Source: Chaetorhynchus papuensis (lineage: Eukaryota; Chordata; Aves; Passeriformes; Rhipiduridae). From it: 64,000 nucleotides of DNA. Location of the stretch: NCBI GenBank assembly GCA_013396525.1, contig VWYX01001214.1:62001-126000 (forward strand), read 5' to 3'. The stretch's first letter is position 1. The number at the start of each line of letters is the position of its first letter. Shown in pieces: positions 37,401 to 52,400 of this stretch. The notes under the pieces are model-generated. The model saw only the letters and a list, made by a program, of their open reading frames with translations. It did not search any database and was not told where the DNA came from. A program made the position numbers and the translations under genes.

Positions 37401-40400
37401 CCGCACGGTCGCACGGATGTACGTGGACCACTGATCAGGACCCACGAGGGAAAAGAAACAACAGCAAGTACTGTGAGTTCATGTACCCGCCCTTTCCTTG
37501 CCCCTGGCATTTCTTTCGGTGCTGTAACCCGTTTTTTTCTCTGCAAAGACCAGTTATGTTGTGCGTGCTGATATATTGCACTGCCTTAACCCATCATTCA
37601 AGTTCACCGAGCACCAAGGAAGAAAGGATGTACGAGTTCATCCTACAGCTAAGCCAGCTTCTGGGGAAAGAGGGCAGCAACAGAAGGAAGGAGCATCAAC
37701 TGTCAGCATCTGTTCTGTACACACCTCGGTGTGAAAACACATCCCTCTGGATTAGGAAAAAAGAGGTCACTTGGAGGAAACAGTAAAGCATCTAAAGCAT
37801 CTGTTATCTTCCTCCTCCTCCAATTTCATGCTTTTATTCTGTTTCATGATTGTTTTTAAAATAAGCCTGTATTATATAAAATAAGCTGTACTCAAGGCAG
37901 CTGTGAAACACCACCCTGACAACCCTCAGGCTGCTCATCAGTCCCACTTTGCTGAGCGGTTCTCGAAGTGATCAGGCAAATCTTTGAGAGAACTGCCTGA
38001 TTAGTGCTGGGGATGCTTCACAGAGGGTATCAGAGGACACTCTGGAGTGCAGTTTCCTCAGCAAACTGTCAATCCAACAAATTAAGTATTCAGGACACCT
38101 AACTATCTAATACCAGGCTTTTCTGAATGGATAAAACAATGGTTAAGTGCTTGAAGTGGTAAAGGTTGCTCATGGTTAAACTGTCGTGAGCTCAGTGCCA
38201 CTTCCACTACATAAACATCACCAGTCCAGAAGATGCAAAACATCTTCAGTAAGCAAATGGAAATAATTTCCTTAACATTCCCACCCTCCTGCCTCTTTAA
38301 AGGAGATGCAAATGCACAAAGTAACAGTGCACTTAAAATGGGACATCCCCTTGTTCTTTACTTACACAAAGGAAACAAAAAAGACTGAAGAGCAGACTGC
38401 ACTCACCGTCCAGTTGCCAGCACTGAGATTCTGCAGAGCTCCTGCTGCAGCTTCCAGAGTGTTGAAGTTCTGACTTTCAGTGAGGATGGAGAGGTACAGT
38501 CGGACCACGTCTGGCTGGTACAATAATTCAAAGCCTGCAGGTGGGGCAAGAGGAAAGCAGAAGCAAGAGAAGCAGAGAAGGCAATGTATAAATAAACACA
38601 TACTTTTATTTAATCACATAAGAGAACAGCCACGTGAAAGCTGCTACAACGCAGAATGAAGAGCTTCTGCCATACCCAGGATATTCTATCCACAGTTGTT
38701 GGAAATGGTGGAGACAGCAACTCATGCAGAGAATGTTCACCTGGGCTGAAGGTCACTTTGCTTGTCTTGAGGTTGACAATTCTTTCTGGAATCTGTGCTA
38801 TGCTATAAACTGCCCAGCAGGCAGGTAATGACAAGGTGACAAGAGACAATTTTTGCCTGCAACAATTCTCACTTTGCATCTCTAGACTGCGCTGCAAATT
38901 CACCTTGCACTCCTGTCCTTGTTCAAATCTCTCTCAATACTTTTAGAGGCACAAAGAGCAGGGCCAAAGAGAGCGAGCTACAGCATCCTGTCAGCCACGC
39001 CCTGCACACACCCAGGGGACAGAAGGGAGGGGCAGGATGCCAAAGTGACCAGAACCCCCAGGTGTGAGGGGCAAGGAGGAACACTGACTCCAGTTCAAAT
39101 ATTCAGCACAGAAATCCACCGGCACTGTCCCACACTGGGAGGCTGTGACAGCCGCGTCTGTTCACTGCAGATCCCCAGAGCCACTGTATCAGCTGTGCAG
39201 TTCAAGCACGACAGGAATGAGAGCCACTCCCAGCTCTGCCACGGATTTCCTTTTGTGATGCTGAGTAACTGACAGTAGCATCGTGTCCTGACTTCCTCAT
39301 TCACAGGATTAGGATTTATGCATCTACCCACATTAAAAAGAGGGTCTTAGGCAAGAATTCCATCACTCCAAGTTGCTGCACAATTTGAAGCAATTTTTAT
39401 CTATCTTCCTTCACTGAGTGCAGCACGACACACTGCATCACTGAGGGCAGAGTATGCCAAGCATCTGCTTACAGAACTGGCCAGACACACCATCTCAAAG
39501 TGCTGTTCAGATTATGTGAACAAAAAAACGAAACCCCTAAAGTGCCTCGGTGCAGGATGGCACAAGCAATTTCTGGTCAATGTGACTCATCTGCAGTCAC
39601 TGTAGCTGGTCTGGTGGCCTTTGGGATGTCTGCAGTAAGGTTCAGCAAGCATTACCTAGGAGAGGATTTCTAGAAAAACATGACATCAAAGGAAGCATAA
39701 AGTTGTGAAGAAGCCTGGGCAAAGAGGGAATTTTAAGCTTGTTTTGAGCAGAAGAATTTTTATTATTTGTACACATGAAAAGAATGTTTTTCACATAACA
39801 AGATGCTGTCCTAGAATTGTAGCATAATTCAAAGCAAGTTTTCCACTAGCAAGACAGGAAACCTCTAAACACAAATCATGTCCTCTCTTCAGTACTTTCT
39901 CTTCAAAATCACCCATCTCTCATATGTGTGTCGGAGATTATCATATTTTAGACATCTTGGAGCAATGCTATCCTATCCAGTGGATATCCTATAATTTATT
40001 TATTTATTTATTATTACTCCCTGTTGCTAAAGGCTTCCTGAAATAAAAGCCTTGATTTTAAATGTAACTATTTCTCCACATCCTTCATACCAGTTATGGC
40101 TGTGTGGCTATGTGAGTCAAGATCTCAGAAGTCAGCCCTTTAAACCCTGTGTAACACTGCCTATACACATAGGCTGTGTTAACCCCCTGGCTGTACAGGG
40201 GGTACTAACCCCGCTGAATGCAAGGAAACGCAACCAGCCAAGGTTTGTTCCATACCAAAAATCTGATCTATGCGTGAGGATCCACGAGCTGGCTCATACT
40301 TTCCGTGCTCAGCCTCTGATGTGCATCCCAGCACGCCTGGATCCTTCTCCAGTGACTGGATACTTAACCTGCTCCACATCCATGCCTCGTTTTAATGCCA

Positions 40401-43400
40401 CCACTTGCCTGCTACACACGACACCCTACAGATACGTGCAAGCTGCAACAGATGGCAACCCCCAAAGGCATCCTGCCAATCCATACCACTGACTTCCCTC
40501 TTCTCCAATGTCCTCTCCTTGCGCTGGGATCACTGCCCTCTATATTGAATGCTGAGGAAAAACTATCGTTACTTAATCCATGAAGCATGAGCAGTTGCAC
40601 AGCTTTTCTCCATTCCTTGAATAAGTCTGTGATTATCTGACTCCAATACGACCTTCATATCACCCTTTTCCCCTGCCACTTCACAAGGTGAATTGGCAAC
40701 CTAAGAACTTCTCAAGAAAAAACACTGCTGATAAGCGCCCGGTGTTCCTTTCCTGAACACTAATACTTAAAAATCTCTTAGGATAGCCTACTGGAATTTT
40801 GACACTTTTATCTTTTAAGGAAGCTTTGCTGAAATGTAAATCAGATCAGCAGAACAGATGAAGGCAGGTTCATTAACAGATAGTATTCATACAGAACATT
40901 TTCTGCTTCTCTATCTGAGCTCACACTTGCCTGTGCTTCAACAGGATGCAATTGTTCAGCCAGGCTTCTGTTTAGGAGTACCCAGTTGTAATTTCGGCAC
41001 ACTTGGAAACAGCCCCGCACTCTTACTCTGTCCTGTTATTTAAATGCAGTCTGTGAGGTGCCCTTTCTGTCAGTGTGTACGTTCCTTTTTGGCTGGACAC
41101 ACTTCCTTCCTCAGCACCTCGCTGTGTGTGAGTACTGAGACGCTCCAACCCTCTCACCTCTGCTTCCCTCCTGCAGACCCAGCTGCATTCCAGTCACGCA
41201 CCTCCCACCCGCTCCCTGTCATTACCTCTCTCCATGCATGAAAGCCTCTCCTTTTTCCTACTTACTGATGTAAGAGCATCTCAAAAATGCCTTCACCTTC
41301 TCTCTTCAGTAATGCACAGCATTTTCCCTACCAACCAGCAGTACCTTCCTGCTTTGGGGCATAACTCCACACACCCTCCTTTCCAACGACATTTATGCCT
41401 CTGCCCTATCGGCATCTGTTTTAAACAGAGTCAGCGAGTGCCACACACCACGCAGAGCTCTGCCCTGCCTCTCCTGCTCCTCTCCCAGCACTGCAGCTCT
41501 TCTGGGTCAGCCTGGGTATGCCAGGGAAAGGCACGAGGAGTTGCTAAAGCCAAGGACCAAGAATGCCCCTCATGGAGGCTGCTCATTAGCAGAGACGAGA
41601 ACCTAATAATGAGAAAGTTCCTGCTACACTGGAGGGTTTTCCCTCTCTGACAGCAAGCTGACACTTTTCATGAGCATTATAGTGCCTTAAAAAGAAACAA
41701 ACAAGTTTTATATTTTCTCCATCTGCCTCCTGTCCTAATGAATCCAGCTCTGCTATTTATAGGATGTAATTTGTCTGAATTATTATAAATTTCCTTCCAG
41801 TGTTGCATGAAGGCCTCACACATTTTTCCATGAAGCGCTTCAAGCACGTTCCTGGGAAGCACAGCTGGTCTCACCTCCATTAAGCACCTGCTTCTTTTCA
41901 AAACTGATTTCCTTAATTTCAAGATCATCTTAATTATTTTTTCAGGTAATGCTACTTTTATGCAATATACAGCTAACTCCTTACACCCATTTAAAAATGG
42001 ATAGAATAAATGAGAAAAGAGAGTCATTAGTGATAGAGAATACATCAAACAAGAAAAACATCCACTGTTTTTCTTTTTTCTTTAAAAAGCCGTTTTAATT
42101 ATAGCCCAGATTCAGCACTGTCCTTAAAAAGATAATCTTCCTGGAATAAATGAGATTTTTCCATTGGTTATGGATTTGTGCTGAGTTGCAATCTACACTG
42201 TTTCCTCCTGGAAAAGCATGGAGATAAGTAATTTATTGCTTTTTTCATCGCAGAAGGCAAAGTAAACAAGTTCACTGTATTAGCTGTTGGCTTTCAGAGA
42301 AACAGAGAAATGCCTAGGACACTGATGTCACTGTGAGCATCAGACCTTTTGCAGTGTGTAAGCATTCCCCCAGCTAACAACAACATGAACATGTCACAGA
42401 GGAGTATCTCCCATATTAGAGTCATCTTCTCCAACACACTGCAGTCTCAGCTTTCTGAGAAATAGGAAAATGAGCTTTTTTGCAGCAGAGTTGCTCAAAA
42501 TTGCCAAATGGGACTAGTTCTGTGTGAAATTCACACTACCAGGACGTGGCAAGTAGATTACCCTTTATTTGCCCAGAGAACAGTGACAGCACAGACAGCA
42601 ATTTGAATCCTGAAGAGAGAAACACCTGAGGAATTAGCTGGGGCTGATAGCCATTTCCATCCCTTCAGCCCCTCAGTCCCTGTGCTGAGAATGATGCAGC
42701 AGTTCCTGGATTATCTCCTCCACAAAACTATTTACTTTCATCTTGGCAGTGCTGATCCTGTGCCTATACTTAGCTACATCCTGGCAATAACATAAGATAC
42801 TGCACCAGGTACCTATCTCTGATACACCCTCTTAATCCCAAATTCAGACAACTCTCTTTGGAACAAGGCTGCCAAACCTATTCCACTTCACCACCCATTC
42901 CATTTAGGATTTATTCCCCTGCCACAGGCATGGGAAATTATACACATGTGGATGCTGGTCAGATGAGAGATCTGCTGCTGCTGCAGAAATACACTGCTTA
43001 ATTTTCTATCCACACAAAACCTCTGGACTGATGCTTAAAACGACTGTCAAATTTCAAAATTTTTAGGAAGCTGGAAGGATGCTAGCAACACTGTAGAAAA
43101 AACCCAAGCAACCCCTAAACCGGGGGTGGGGAGGGTGTGTGTGTGTGTGTGTGTGTCTGTGGAATCACTGAAGTGAACTCCAACAGCTACTCCCTCTTGC
43201 AGCGTGCAGAGGCAATTCCCACGTACTGCACTGTGGTTCTCAACAGAAGATGCAGCACCTGGAGGAGGCACCTGGACTCCTTTTGGGCTGACACCACGGC
43301 AGGAGGTGCACTCCCTGCCCACAGCCCTGAGGGGCTGCCGGCACCGGGCGCTCTGGGGCCGCTGTGCTCGCCCTGAGCCGCACCTGCAGCGCCGGCAGAT

Positions 43401-46400
43401 GGAGCGAGAGGAGCCCGGACCGCACCGCCTCCGCAAGGTCACCCGAAAACAGACTTTGCCCAGTGAAAAAAGCATCTCCCTCAGCAACCAGGAAGCTGTC
43501 ACCCAAAAGCCAAAAACAAAAGAAAAAGAAAGAAAGAAAGAAAGAAAGAAAAGAGTAAAGAATCATGACAGTAAAAGAAATGAACAACTAGAATCTGCAC
43601 GAAAGAAAAGCTCCGCAGCCCTTGGACTCCTGCCCTCTGCTGACAACCGGCCGCTACCTTCACCACAGCCTGTGCAGTTCATTGTCCCCAAGTTGTAAAC
43701 CACGGCTCAGAAGTATTTGCTACAAAAATGTTTTCAGAACACTTCAGCAGCAAATCAGTCCAGCAGTTCAACTCTCCCATTCCAGGAACCCCTCACCCCG
43801 CAGTGGGGTTTTACAGCAAGCTGAGTGAAAAGCCCGATAGAAGGCTGGGGGAGGCAGCTGGTTACTTTTATAAAAACAGTAATCAGATCCCTAAAAAACC
43901 CGACCCATCAGCTCCACTCCATCTGTATGCTGTGCTTCAGCACCCAGTGCACAAAGCAGCTTGAATGCCAACATAAACTTGCAAGATTCTTCTAATTGAA
44001 AGGCTTAACAGTAGCGAGAACGCAGCCAGCTCCGACAGAGCCAAATGCTTGGCATGACTGCCCGAGAATGCAGCTCGATGCAGATACATGCAGAATACTG
44101 AGTGTCACACAGCAGAAGCACAGCAAACTCTGCAACGAGCGAAGATGAAATAATAGGTGGAAAGTTCTGCACAGTCCCTGTGGCTTTCACTTCAAGGTAC
44201 AGCACAAGTCAGGACAGGTACTGCGCTTACTGCAGAGATTCAATCATGAATGCAGCATCCACCACTGAGCAGCAGCTCTGAAGACAGACAGAACAGCCTT
44301 TGAATAGTACTGAAAAGAAGGACCAGAATAATGTGGGACACACGAGACTCGAATCAGGCTTGAGGGAATGTTTAAGAACAGGAAATGAACACCACAGTGT
44401 GTGACCTTTCCAACTAATCTACTAAGTCATATACAAGTTCTAAAATGATGTAAACTCTTCCCAGCTTATCACGTACTCCCACAATGACAGCAGCACTGGC
44501 ATGCTACTCAAAAAGGGAAGCAAACAAACCCCCAGCCCAAAGGATGTACAGGAATGTTACCAGCACTACCAAGAGAGAGGTATGCAAAAAAACAACACGG
44601 AGCTAGGGTGACTGCAGGGGAAGACAGAAAGGCAGTAAGGAAAGGAAATGGGAGGGCAAGGCAGTGCAGGAGAAAGAAAGGATGCCTGGGAAAGCAAACT
44701 GGCTTTTACTATTTCTATTATTCTTTACATTTCCCAAGCTCCACTATCTGTCATCAAAGTACCTTCTTACAGAGTGTGATTTGTACAAGGTTGGTTACAT
44801 CCCATTTCATATCCCAAGAATATGCAATTCAACAAAGAGGTGGCTCAATCAAACAACCCATTTTGACCTTGGGTGAGTTACAGCACTTCTGTTTTCTGTG
44901 ACCACACATTTCAGAGCTAATACAGTTTCCCTTTCCAAAGGACCTGCAGGCAGTGTTTCTCCCAACAGTGTTTGACACACTGCCCAATACAAAGTCTTTT
45001 TCCAAGCAGATGCAGTTAAGTCTCTTGGCAACTGGAGATGTTCCATTAACAGCCTTTTCTCCTCACTAATCAGTAGCAAAGGCTCTGGAGGACCAATACT
45101 TAATAAGAATCTCAAAGCTGCTGCAGATAACTGGAGCACTACCCAAGCTACTGGTTCAAAAGGGGAATGCTCTGTCCCGCAGGGCTGTCCCTAAAGGGCA
45201 GGGAATCCCCAGCAGCCAGGCTGATGCAGGGATGGGAGAGCTGCTAAAGGTCTGCACCCGCAGGGAGAGGAGACACGTGGGTGAACTGCAGCACATTTAA
45301 GCATTTCTAGGTCACCTTTGGCAATGGTTTTTGTTTGCTTTTGAGAAACACCATTGTTACAAGCAACAATGCTTTGGATTGGAGTTAACATTAAACCCTT
45401 TGGCTGCATGATTAAAATGGAGAGTTCATGTAAATAGCTTCCTTTACCCCAGTCCCAGAAGACTTGCCTCTGACCTTGGAGACTCTCAGTACAGTACATG
45501 AAATGTTAACACTTACTCTCTCGCCAGCTTCTCTAATCCAAAGTTATTTTTATTTACTTCACAGTGATAACTGAATGCATTTTCTTTTAAAGGGAACAGG
45601 ATAATCATGTTATTCCAAAAGCAAATCTGTTTTGAAATGCAATTTGTATCTAAAAATCAAACATTAAATAAAATTTTCTCCGTCTCTCTCGCACACAGAG
45701 CACACACTGGAGTCTCTGCGCTGTGAGCTTCCTATCAAATGCAAACTGTTTGAAGTGCGGGTTCCCCTTTTCCCACCACCAGCTCACCGTGGTGTTTGCA
45801 AGCTCCCAGAGCGCAGCCCCGGCCCTGCATCGCCACTGCAACATCTCAAAGCGGGACTTGGTTCAAAATCCTGGCTCACATACGTAAGTGAGTATGAAAC
45901 TAATTTGCATCAAAGGTCTGCCAGCTCTGCAGGGTTTCACAGTGTGACACTGCCAGCCCTGCTGGGGCACGGAATTTCTGGCAGCTCAGGCACACCCGGG
46001 ACTCTAAGCTAGGGATAAACACTCCCTGGCCTGGAGAAATGCTGTGCCTAGGGGAGTCTCTCTTACTGCTTGCCCCTTACTCCTGCTTCAAACACCAGAG
46101 TGTTTTAAGACAAAAGGCTGATTATGCTGATCAGGCTGGTGATCTCACTGACAGCAGATCAATATGCCAAGGGAGCAGCAGTGCTCCTCGATGTGAGCAA
46201 TCCTGCCTGCTCTCTTCAGGGAAGCTCCTTCCTGAAGCTTTCTGGTTGGGCTCACACCTCTAACAGCCGATACCAAAAGGATGATGTGCATTGCACTAGG
46301 GACTTCTTAAACAGACAGCAATCTGGCCCATGCACACAAGATCAATATCAAGCGTGTCATTGATCACGTTTTGTTTCCCTGGGAGGGAAAACCTGAATTT

Positions 46401-49400
46401 CCAGATGCTGTCTGCTATATCACAGGGATATTTGAACAACAGTGACAAGGTCAAACATCGATGCTTATTCTTTTAGATCTCAGTGCTGCTGCTGCTCCTA
46501 TTGGCCATGGGTGCTTCTGACATGTCTGCTCCTGTCTCTGCAAGGGTCCAGAATTACATGACTGACTGGTTTTCCTTCTCCTCTCTGAAAGGACCCAGAT
46601 GGCAGCACTTGGTGACCGCTCACATGCCCCGAGGGGTGTCTCCTTGTGTGTGTCACCAAACAGCTCTATTTTGTCACTCCCTTTCAGCCAGAGAAAGCAA
46701 TTCCAAGGACTGCTCAATCCTCTCCAGAAAGGAGAGCACTGCCCAGCTTAGGCCAGCGACACCAGTAGAAAATGTGGAGGGGCTCAGGAAATGTCAACTT
46801 ACTGACCTCAGAGCTGCAAACACCAGCCAAGAACACGTGGGGATGCCACAATAATCCAAACCCATGGCATTGCCAGAGATCTTTCCTAATTGCAACGCTG
46901 GAAACATGCAGTAACGAGGTGACACTACAGAATGCCTCACCTGGTAAAAGCAGGTGGGAAGTGGCCCTTTCTTCCTAATGAGGAAAGGTTGTAAGTGGAG
47001 GAATCTCTAGGCCTGAACATGCTTGCTCTCTGCCTTGGTAGGGCTTGGATCCACTGCTTTTTGGAGCATACTGCAAAAGCCTTTTCCATTTGGCTAAGCT
47101 TTCCCAAAGGAACAAAAGAAATAAAAAGATGGCTGGCAAAGTTAATGAGGATTGGGAACTTGAGGAAAATTATTTCTTTTCACATTAGACAAACAAATTT
47201 GTTTTTTCAACTGTGCATTCACGTATTCATACCAGAACATGTGTGTTTTCTGGGACTTTTCCTTAAACCAAGAAAACCAAAAGCAGGCAAAAACATTGTC
47301 CTTACAACCCCTACCCACAGCTCTGTAAAGCACAACACAGCTTTCTGATCACAGCTGCCATGTGGTGCAGCTGAAGAGACCTGAGATCTGAGACTCTTTT
47401 CACTGCCATTACTAGTGCAGATGCCTAATTGTCCAGCCCAACCATCAGCAGGTTGGAGCTTAGTGTATAAAATGTGTTTATTAAAGAGAGAGATACTGAG
47501 TGATTCTCTGAAGATAAGCCCACTAAAAAAAAACCAAATTACAGCACAGCTATGTCCAGTAGTAAAATACAATGTGTTGCTGTTACTGTCTTATCAACAA
47601 GTCCTAGAGCCTCATAACACAAAAATGTCTCAGAACTAGAGTCGTCACTGAAAACCAGCAGCACTGTTAAGGGACTCCTTCCTTTAACTTGTGGCTGCCC
47701 GAGCCTACCCTTTTCTTTCCTCTGGTCTTCAGTGTGTGTTTAACCAAGGATCATGTGTTCCAAATTGCCTTTTTTTGGCCTCAAGCCCCTGTAAAATTCA
47801 GCTCTGCAGTTCCAGATGCCTATCAGCTGCTCTTACTCCAGGAAGCTAATGAGCTTTTAGCTTCCTCCCAGCTCAGTAGAAACCTGTCTGCAGAGAAAAA
47901 CTTACTGCAAAAGGAATCGTGCTTTAGTCCTTGGCTCCAGATGCCACCTAAGCATATTTGTTTTATTAAAAAGATTCTGACATTATCTAGAACTGTTGAG
48001 ATATTGAACAGTTTTATAAACTTTCTGTCACAAAACACCAGCAAGAAGAGAAGCACAGCAAAGGTAAGAAACACTACAGCGGGCAGGTACATGACAAAAT
48101 AAAAAAAACTACATGGTAATGCATATTTAGTCAAAATATCCACACACCCTCAGACATTAAATACCGAGGTATGCAAGAAAGGTAGAAAAAGCACAGAAAA
48201 AACCTTCCTACCTCTGCAGACCTCTTAAGTATCTTCCTTCCTGTCTCCAAGACAGTGTATAAAATGTGCTGGATCATGAGGCCAGGTATGGTCCCACCAA
48301 GTGCCCTACCCTTCCACGTGAGAGACTGGACACAGCAGCCCCGCAGACCAACGCTTGTAAGGGGCTGTGGAGTGGAGGAGAGGCCGCAGTGCTCTGCAGT
48401 GCAAAGCTCTGGGGTCCAGCACCAGGCAGAAGCAGCACTCGGAGTGCAGAGGTGGGAGGTGGTTCTGCAGAGCCGGCAGCTGAGGGAGGGAGCGGCCGCA
48501 GTCCTGGAGCCAGGCTGGGCTCAAGGTGGCTGCAGCAGTGACCAGGGCTTTGCTGGACACAGCAGCCACACTCCTCCAGCCCTCCACGGATGCTGTTTCT
48601 CTCCACTGGGTCTGTGGGGAGCCGAGGTGTGGGAGGACCCACAGCACCTTCCGTGGTCAGCCCTTCTGTGCTGTTATGCACTGGGTGCTGGCACTACAAC
48701 CAACCAGCGAGGCAAACCCAAATCCTCCATCACTCAGGAATTTACAGAAACAGGATTACTTTGTCAGGTGTGGGGCTTACGGGGGTTTCCACTGACTGCG
48801 CTTCAAAACATTCCCGCTGCTGAGGGAGCTCCTGCTCGGGTTTGAAAGCCCCACATGGTCCTGACAAGCGCTTGGGTGGATCAGAGCAGGAGCTGCGACA
48901 GACAAGGATCGACTGACAGCATTTCCACTCGGGCTGGCACCTGTCAGGTTCTCCCCTTCGCAGCATGTCTGGGTTTTATCTTCAGTGCCAAGGGAAAAAC
49001 AACGTCAAGAAAAAACCCAAATCTTTCAGAGCTCACACACACTGAAATATGCTTAGAAGCCAAACTGAAAGCTTCTTTCTGGGTTATTCATGCTTCACCG
49101 AGTCTTCTTATACTTCCACTGCTCATCATGATTTTTATATAAAGTCTCATAAATGGTCATAAGCCATTACACAGGTATTTGGTTATTCATATGAATTCAG
49201 CTGCTTGTTAGAGGCCTGTCTGCTTAAGGCAGTGAAGGGCTACAGAACTCCACAGCTTGAATTCCTCAAATAAGAAGGCAGAATAAATTTTTCTATTCTC
49301 CAGTGGCTATACCCTCACAGAAACATCAAACATCTCAAAACACATCCCAGTAAGAAGGAAATATTTGGATATAAACAACTAATCTTTTTTGGGGGAAGCT

Positions 49401-52400
49401 TATCAGAATCCAAGCTGAGCAGAAGCTACCAGGTCCAGTCTCAGCCTGCAGAAATGAAAGGTCAGTGGTTCCTAATCACTGGGACCGAAGCCTGTTTGGT
49501 TCATTACGTGCAAAGTCCTGCAATCTTGCCTCTATAAGCATTTTATAAGCAACTGCCATATGGAAAGACTCCCCCATGTTAATAAATAATTTATTATACG
49601 CCAACCCAAACACTTCCTCCAATCCTGTTTGTGTCCTGAAATCGCTAATTAGTTCCTGCTCCAGCTTCCAAAGTCAAAAGTGTGTTTCAATTCCTCTCTC
49701 CATTTCGTGAAAGCTGCCTCATGCACCCAAAGGCAGCCCAGTGCCTCTAATCTGTCTCAATTACAGTCACTGTGCTGCTGTCAGGCAAGTATCTCCCAAG
49801 CATCCAAGAAAAAGAATTTGATGTTTTCAATGTCAAATGAATGTCAGGCCAGAGTGGAAGCAGCACAGAAGGTTTTCCTTAATTTCTCTAATAAAAAATG
49901 GACCTTGCAGCCCAGCTTTTTTAAGGTACCGTATTTGGGTACTTAATTCTGATGGATTTCAGTGTAAACTAGAAACATTAATGCCTCCAAGAACAGAGAT
50001 TCTGCACTCATCCTCAAAGCACCGTATCCAGGCGGGGATTACAGATGATGAGAGACAAGAGAAGATGCTGCTGCTCCTCCCTCATTTAAACTGGGACACA
50101 CTGCAACATACCCCATCAAAGTACTGAGTGAACAGGTTCTCTCCCTCTTCCTGCCAACCATTCTCTGCAGCTTTCTGGAAAACCAGGGAAGTTTCTATTA
50201 AATGCAAACCTGCCTGCTGTTCGGTGCACTGCCTGAATATTGGATAATCACAGGCAGAACTGACACAAAACCAGCTCTGCCTATAGAATAATAGGTTTCC
50301 TGGAAACACAGATTTTGCTATAAAACTTAAAGTTGGACTAGAATGTGAGGTAAGGCAACACGATCTGGAGAGAAGTAGCGCCCTGAAGCCTTCGCTGGCT
50401 AAACACACACACGCAATATAACCAGAAATGAATCTATTTGCAAGTTAAAAAGAAAAAGAAAAGAGATTGGGGCCCCAGTGTGTAGCAATGAATGCAATAC
50501 TTTGCTGAAATGAATAGAGGGAGCACAGAGACATTTTTCAAGAGGCAAAGGGGAACATCACACAGCATCCAACTACAGCCTGCCCCATCTTCACCACCCT
50601 ACAGCAAGGGCCTGCATTCATAAACCAGCAGAAAATCATATGAGAAATTCTGTAACAAAGCCACAGCAGCCACTACCTCAAAGCAACTCTGACAGCTTCT
50701 TTGAAACCACTTCATCGCCTCTAAAACAGTGAAAAGATCCCTAACCCAACAGCCACTCTGTCTCGGACAGTTTTCAATTTCAATGCAGCTTTCTTATGGT
50801 AATATTATGCAATTAAAAATTGAGCTTAAAATTACCCGTGTAAAAGATTCTAAGCAGAAGCTGACATTTACTGTGGAGGTTGTTCATGCCTATAGAAAAC
50901 TGTGAAAAGGTCAGTATAAATGTAAATAAGGTGAGATACTTCCTCAGGAGTATAGAAATTTCCATCATATTAGGGCCTACACCCATTTCTCCATGCAAGG
51001 CGATGTTGTGAATGCCCTCATGGGCCATCTGAGTCCAGAGCTTGATCCAGAAATAGGTCTCCAGACTTCAGTGAAACAACTGGCACCAAATTTTCAATGT
51101 TTCAGGGAAAGTAGGATCCAGCCACCCAGAAAACTGCCAATACAGTTTACTGTCCATGGGTTTAATCTCAGCGTTGTTTTCAGCAAGCAGGGATGTTGGA
51201 TTTGGAGGGGACGTGCTTGTTAGAATTTAACTATTAAGCGAAACCTTGCAGAACTGCCCAAATCCAAGTCACACGTGCATTTACCAAGTCTTACATTTTG
51301 GACACTATCACTAACCTGAAATACTCTCCCAGGAGCAGCTCTCATGTAACTGAATAAATAGGATTAGGTCTCATGCTCCTAACACCCCCAGTTTCTCATT
51401 CCTTGAGAAATTCTGAACACGCTGCCAAGAACACAACACCTCAGTCATCCTTCCCACTTCTCACGTCTTCTCTCACACATCTGCAGATTGCCTCGTGTGC
51501 TCTCTCATTTTATTACTCAATGTGAAAAGTAGCCCCAAAAGGGGAGTGGGAAACCTGCATCTGCAAGGAATGCAGGCTTCCAATTTCCCAAGAGTTTAAA
51601 GGTCACTGTGGACACTCCAGGTAAGGCAGATCCTTTCTCTAGACCTTACTCTTGTCCCCTCACACTCTGAATGAGTCTTTGGAGATGTTTTTCTTGCTCA
51701 TCATTTTTAAGCTCTCAGCAGAATAAGATGCAATCATATGCTCAATAGTGATTACAGATTTGCTGGTTGTGATTTTAGAGGTCTCAAAACAAAACTCATT
51801 AGATTAAACGTTCTTTCTGGCTTTGTATGAGAGGGACAAGAAGAACTGACGTCTCTAAATGGAGTGGGCTTGCTAGCACGAGCAAGCTAGGGAGACACTG
51901 CTTTAGGAATCAGGCAACCTCATCTCTGATCCCAGCTGTGCCACAGAAATGCCCTCTAACTGCACCATTCACTTCAGCAGGGGTGCCCCCTTTCCCCCTC
52001 CACACGAGTTCAGTCTTGCTGATCCAGACCCGGCCTGCTCGAGTCGACTGTCACAGTCTGTTGGTACTTACACTTACTGAGGCTACTGGTAAAAAACCCC
52101 ACAAAGTTGCTCCAGATATCTCCTACAAAGCAACAGTGTTTTTAGGAAAGTGACAGCAAGGTGTGCAAAACACAACTGAACTGGGCACAAGGTGCAAAGA
52201 CTGCTCTCCACATCACCTCTTCCCCATCTGCCTGAACCAGGGTCTATTCCTGCACAGACAAATAACATTTCATGCTATTATAGACTTCCAATTTTCCCTA
52301 TGATCAAGACACAGAAAATTCAGGGCTGAAACTAATGGTCTGTGAGGCTGAAATAAAAACGCTCTCCTTTCTACCACATACTGATCAACATTCTCACTGA

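Noticed and set aside
43204..43698. 164-codon open frame on the plus strand
   Set aside because: Composed of the CpG patch plus the GAAA microsatellite, which yields a lysine-rich run. No splice or domain support.
48255..48845. 196-codon open frame on the plus strand
   Set aside because: Lies in a GC-rich part of the ARVCF intron with overlapping open frames in several other frames and no recognisable domain. It looks like stop-poor GC sequence rather than a gene.
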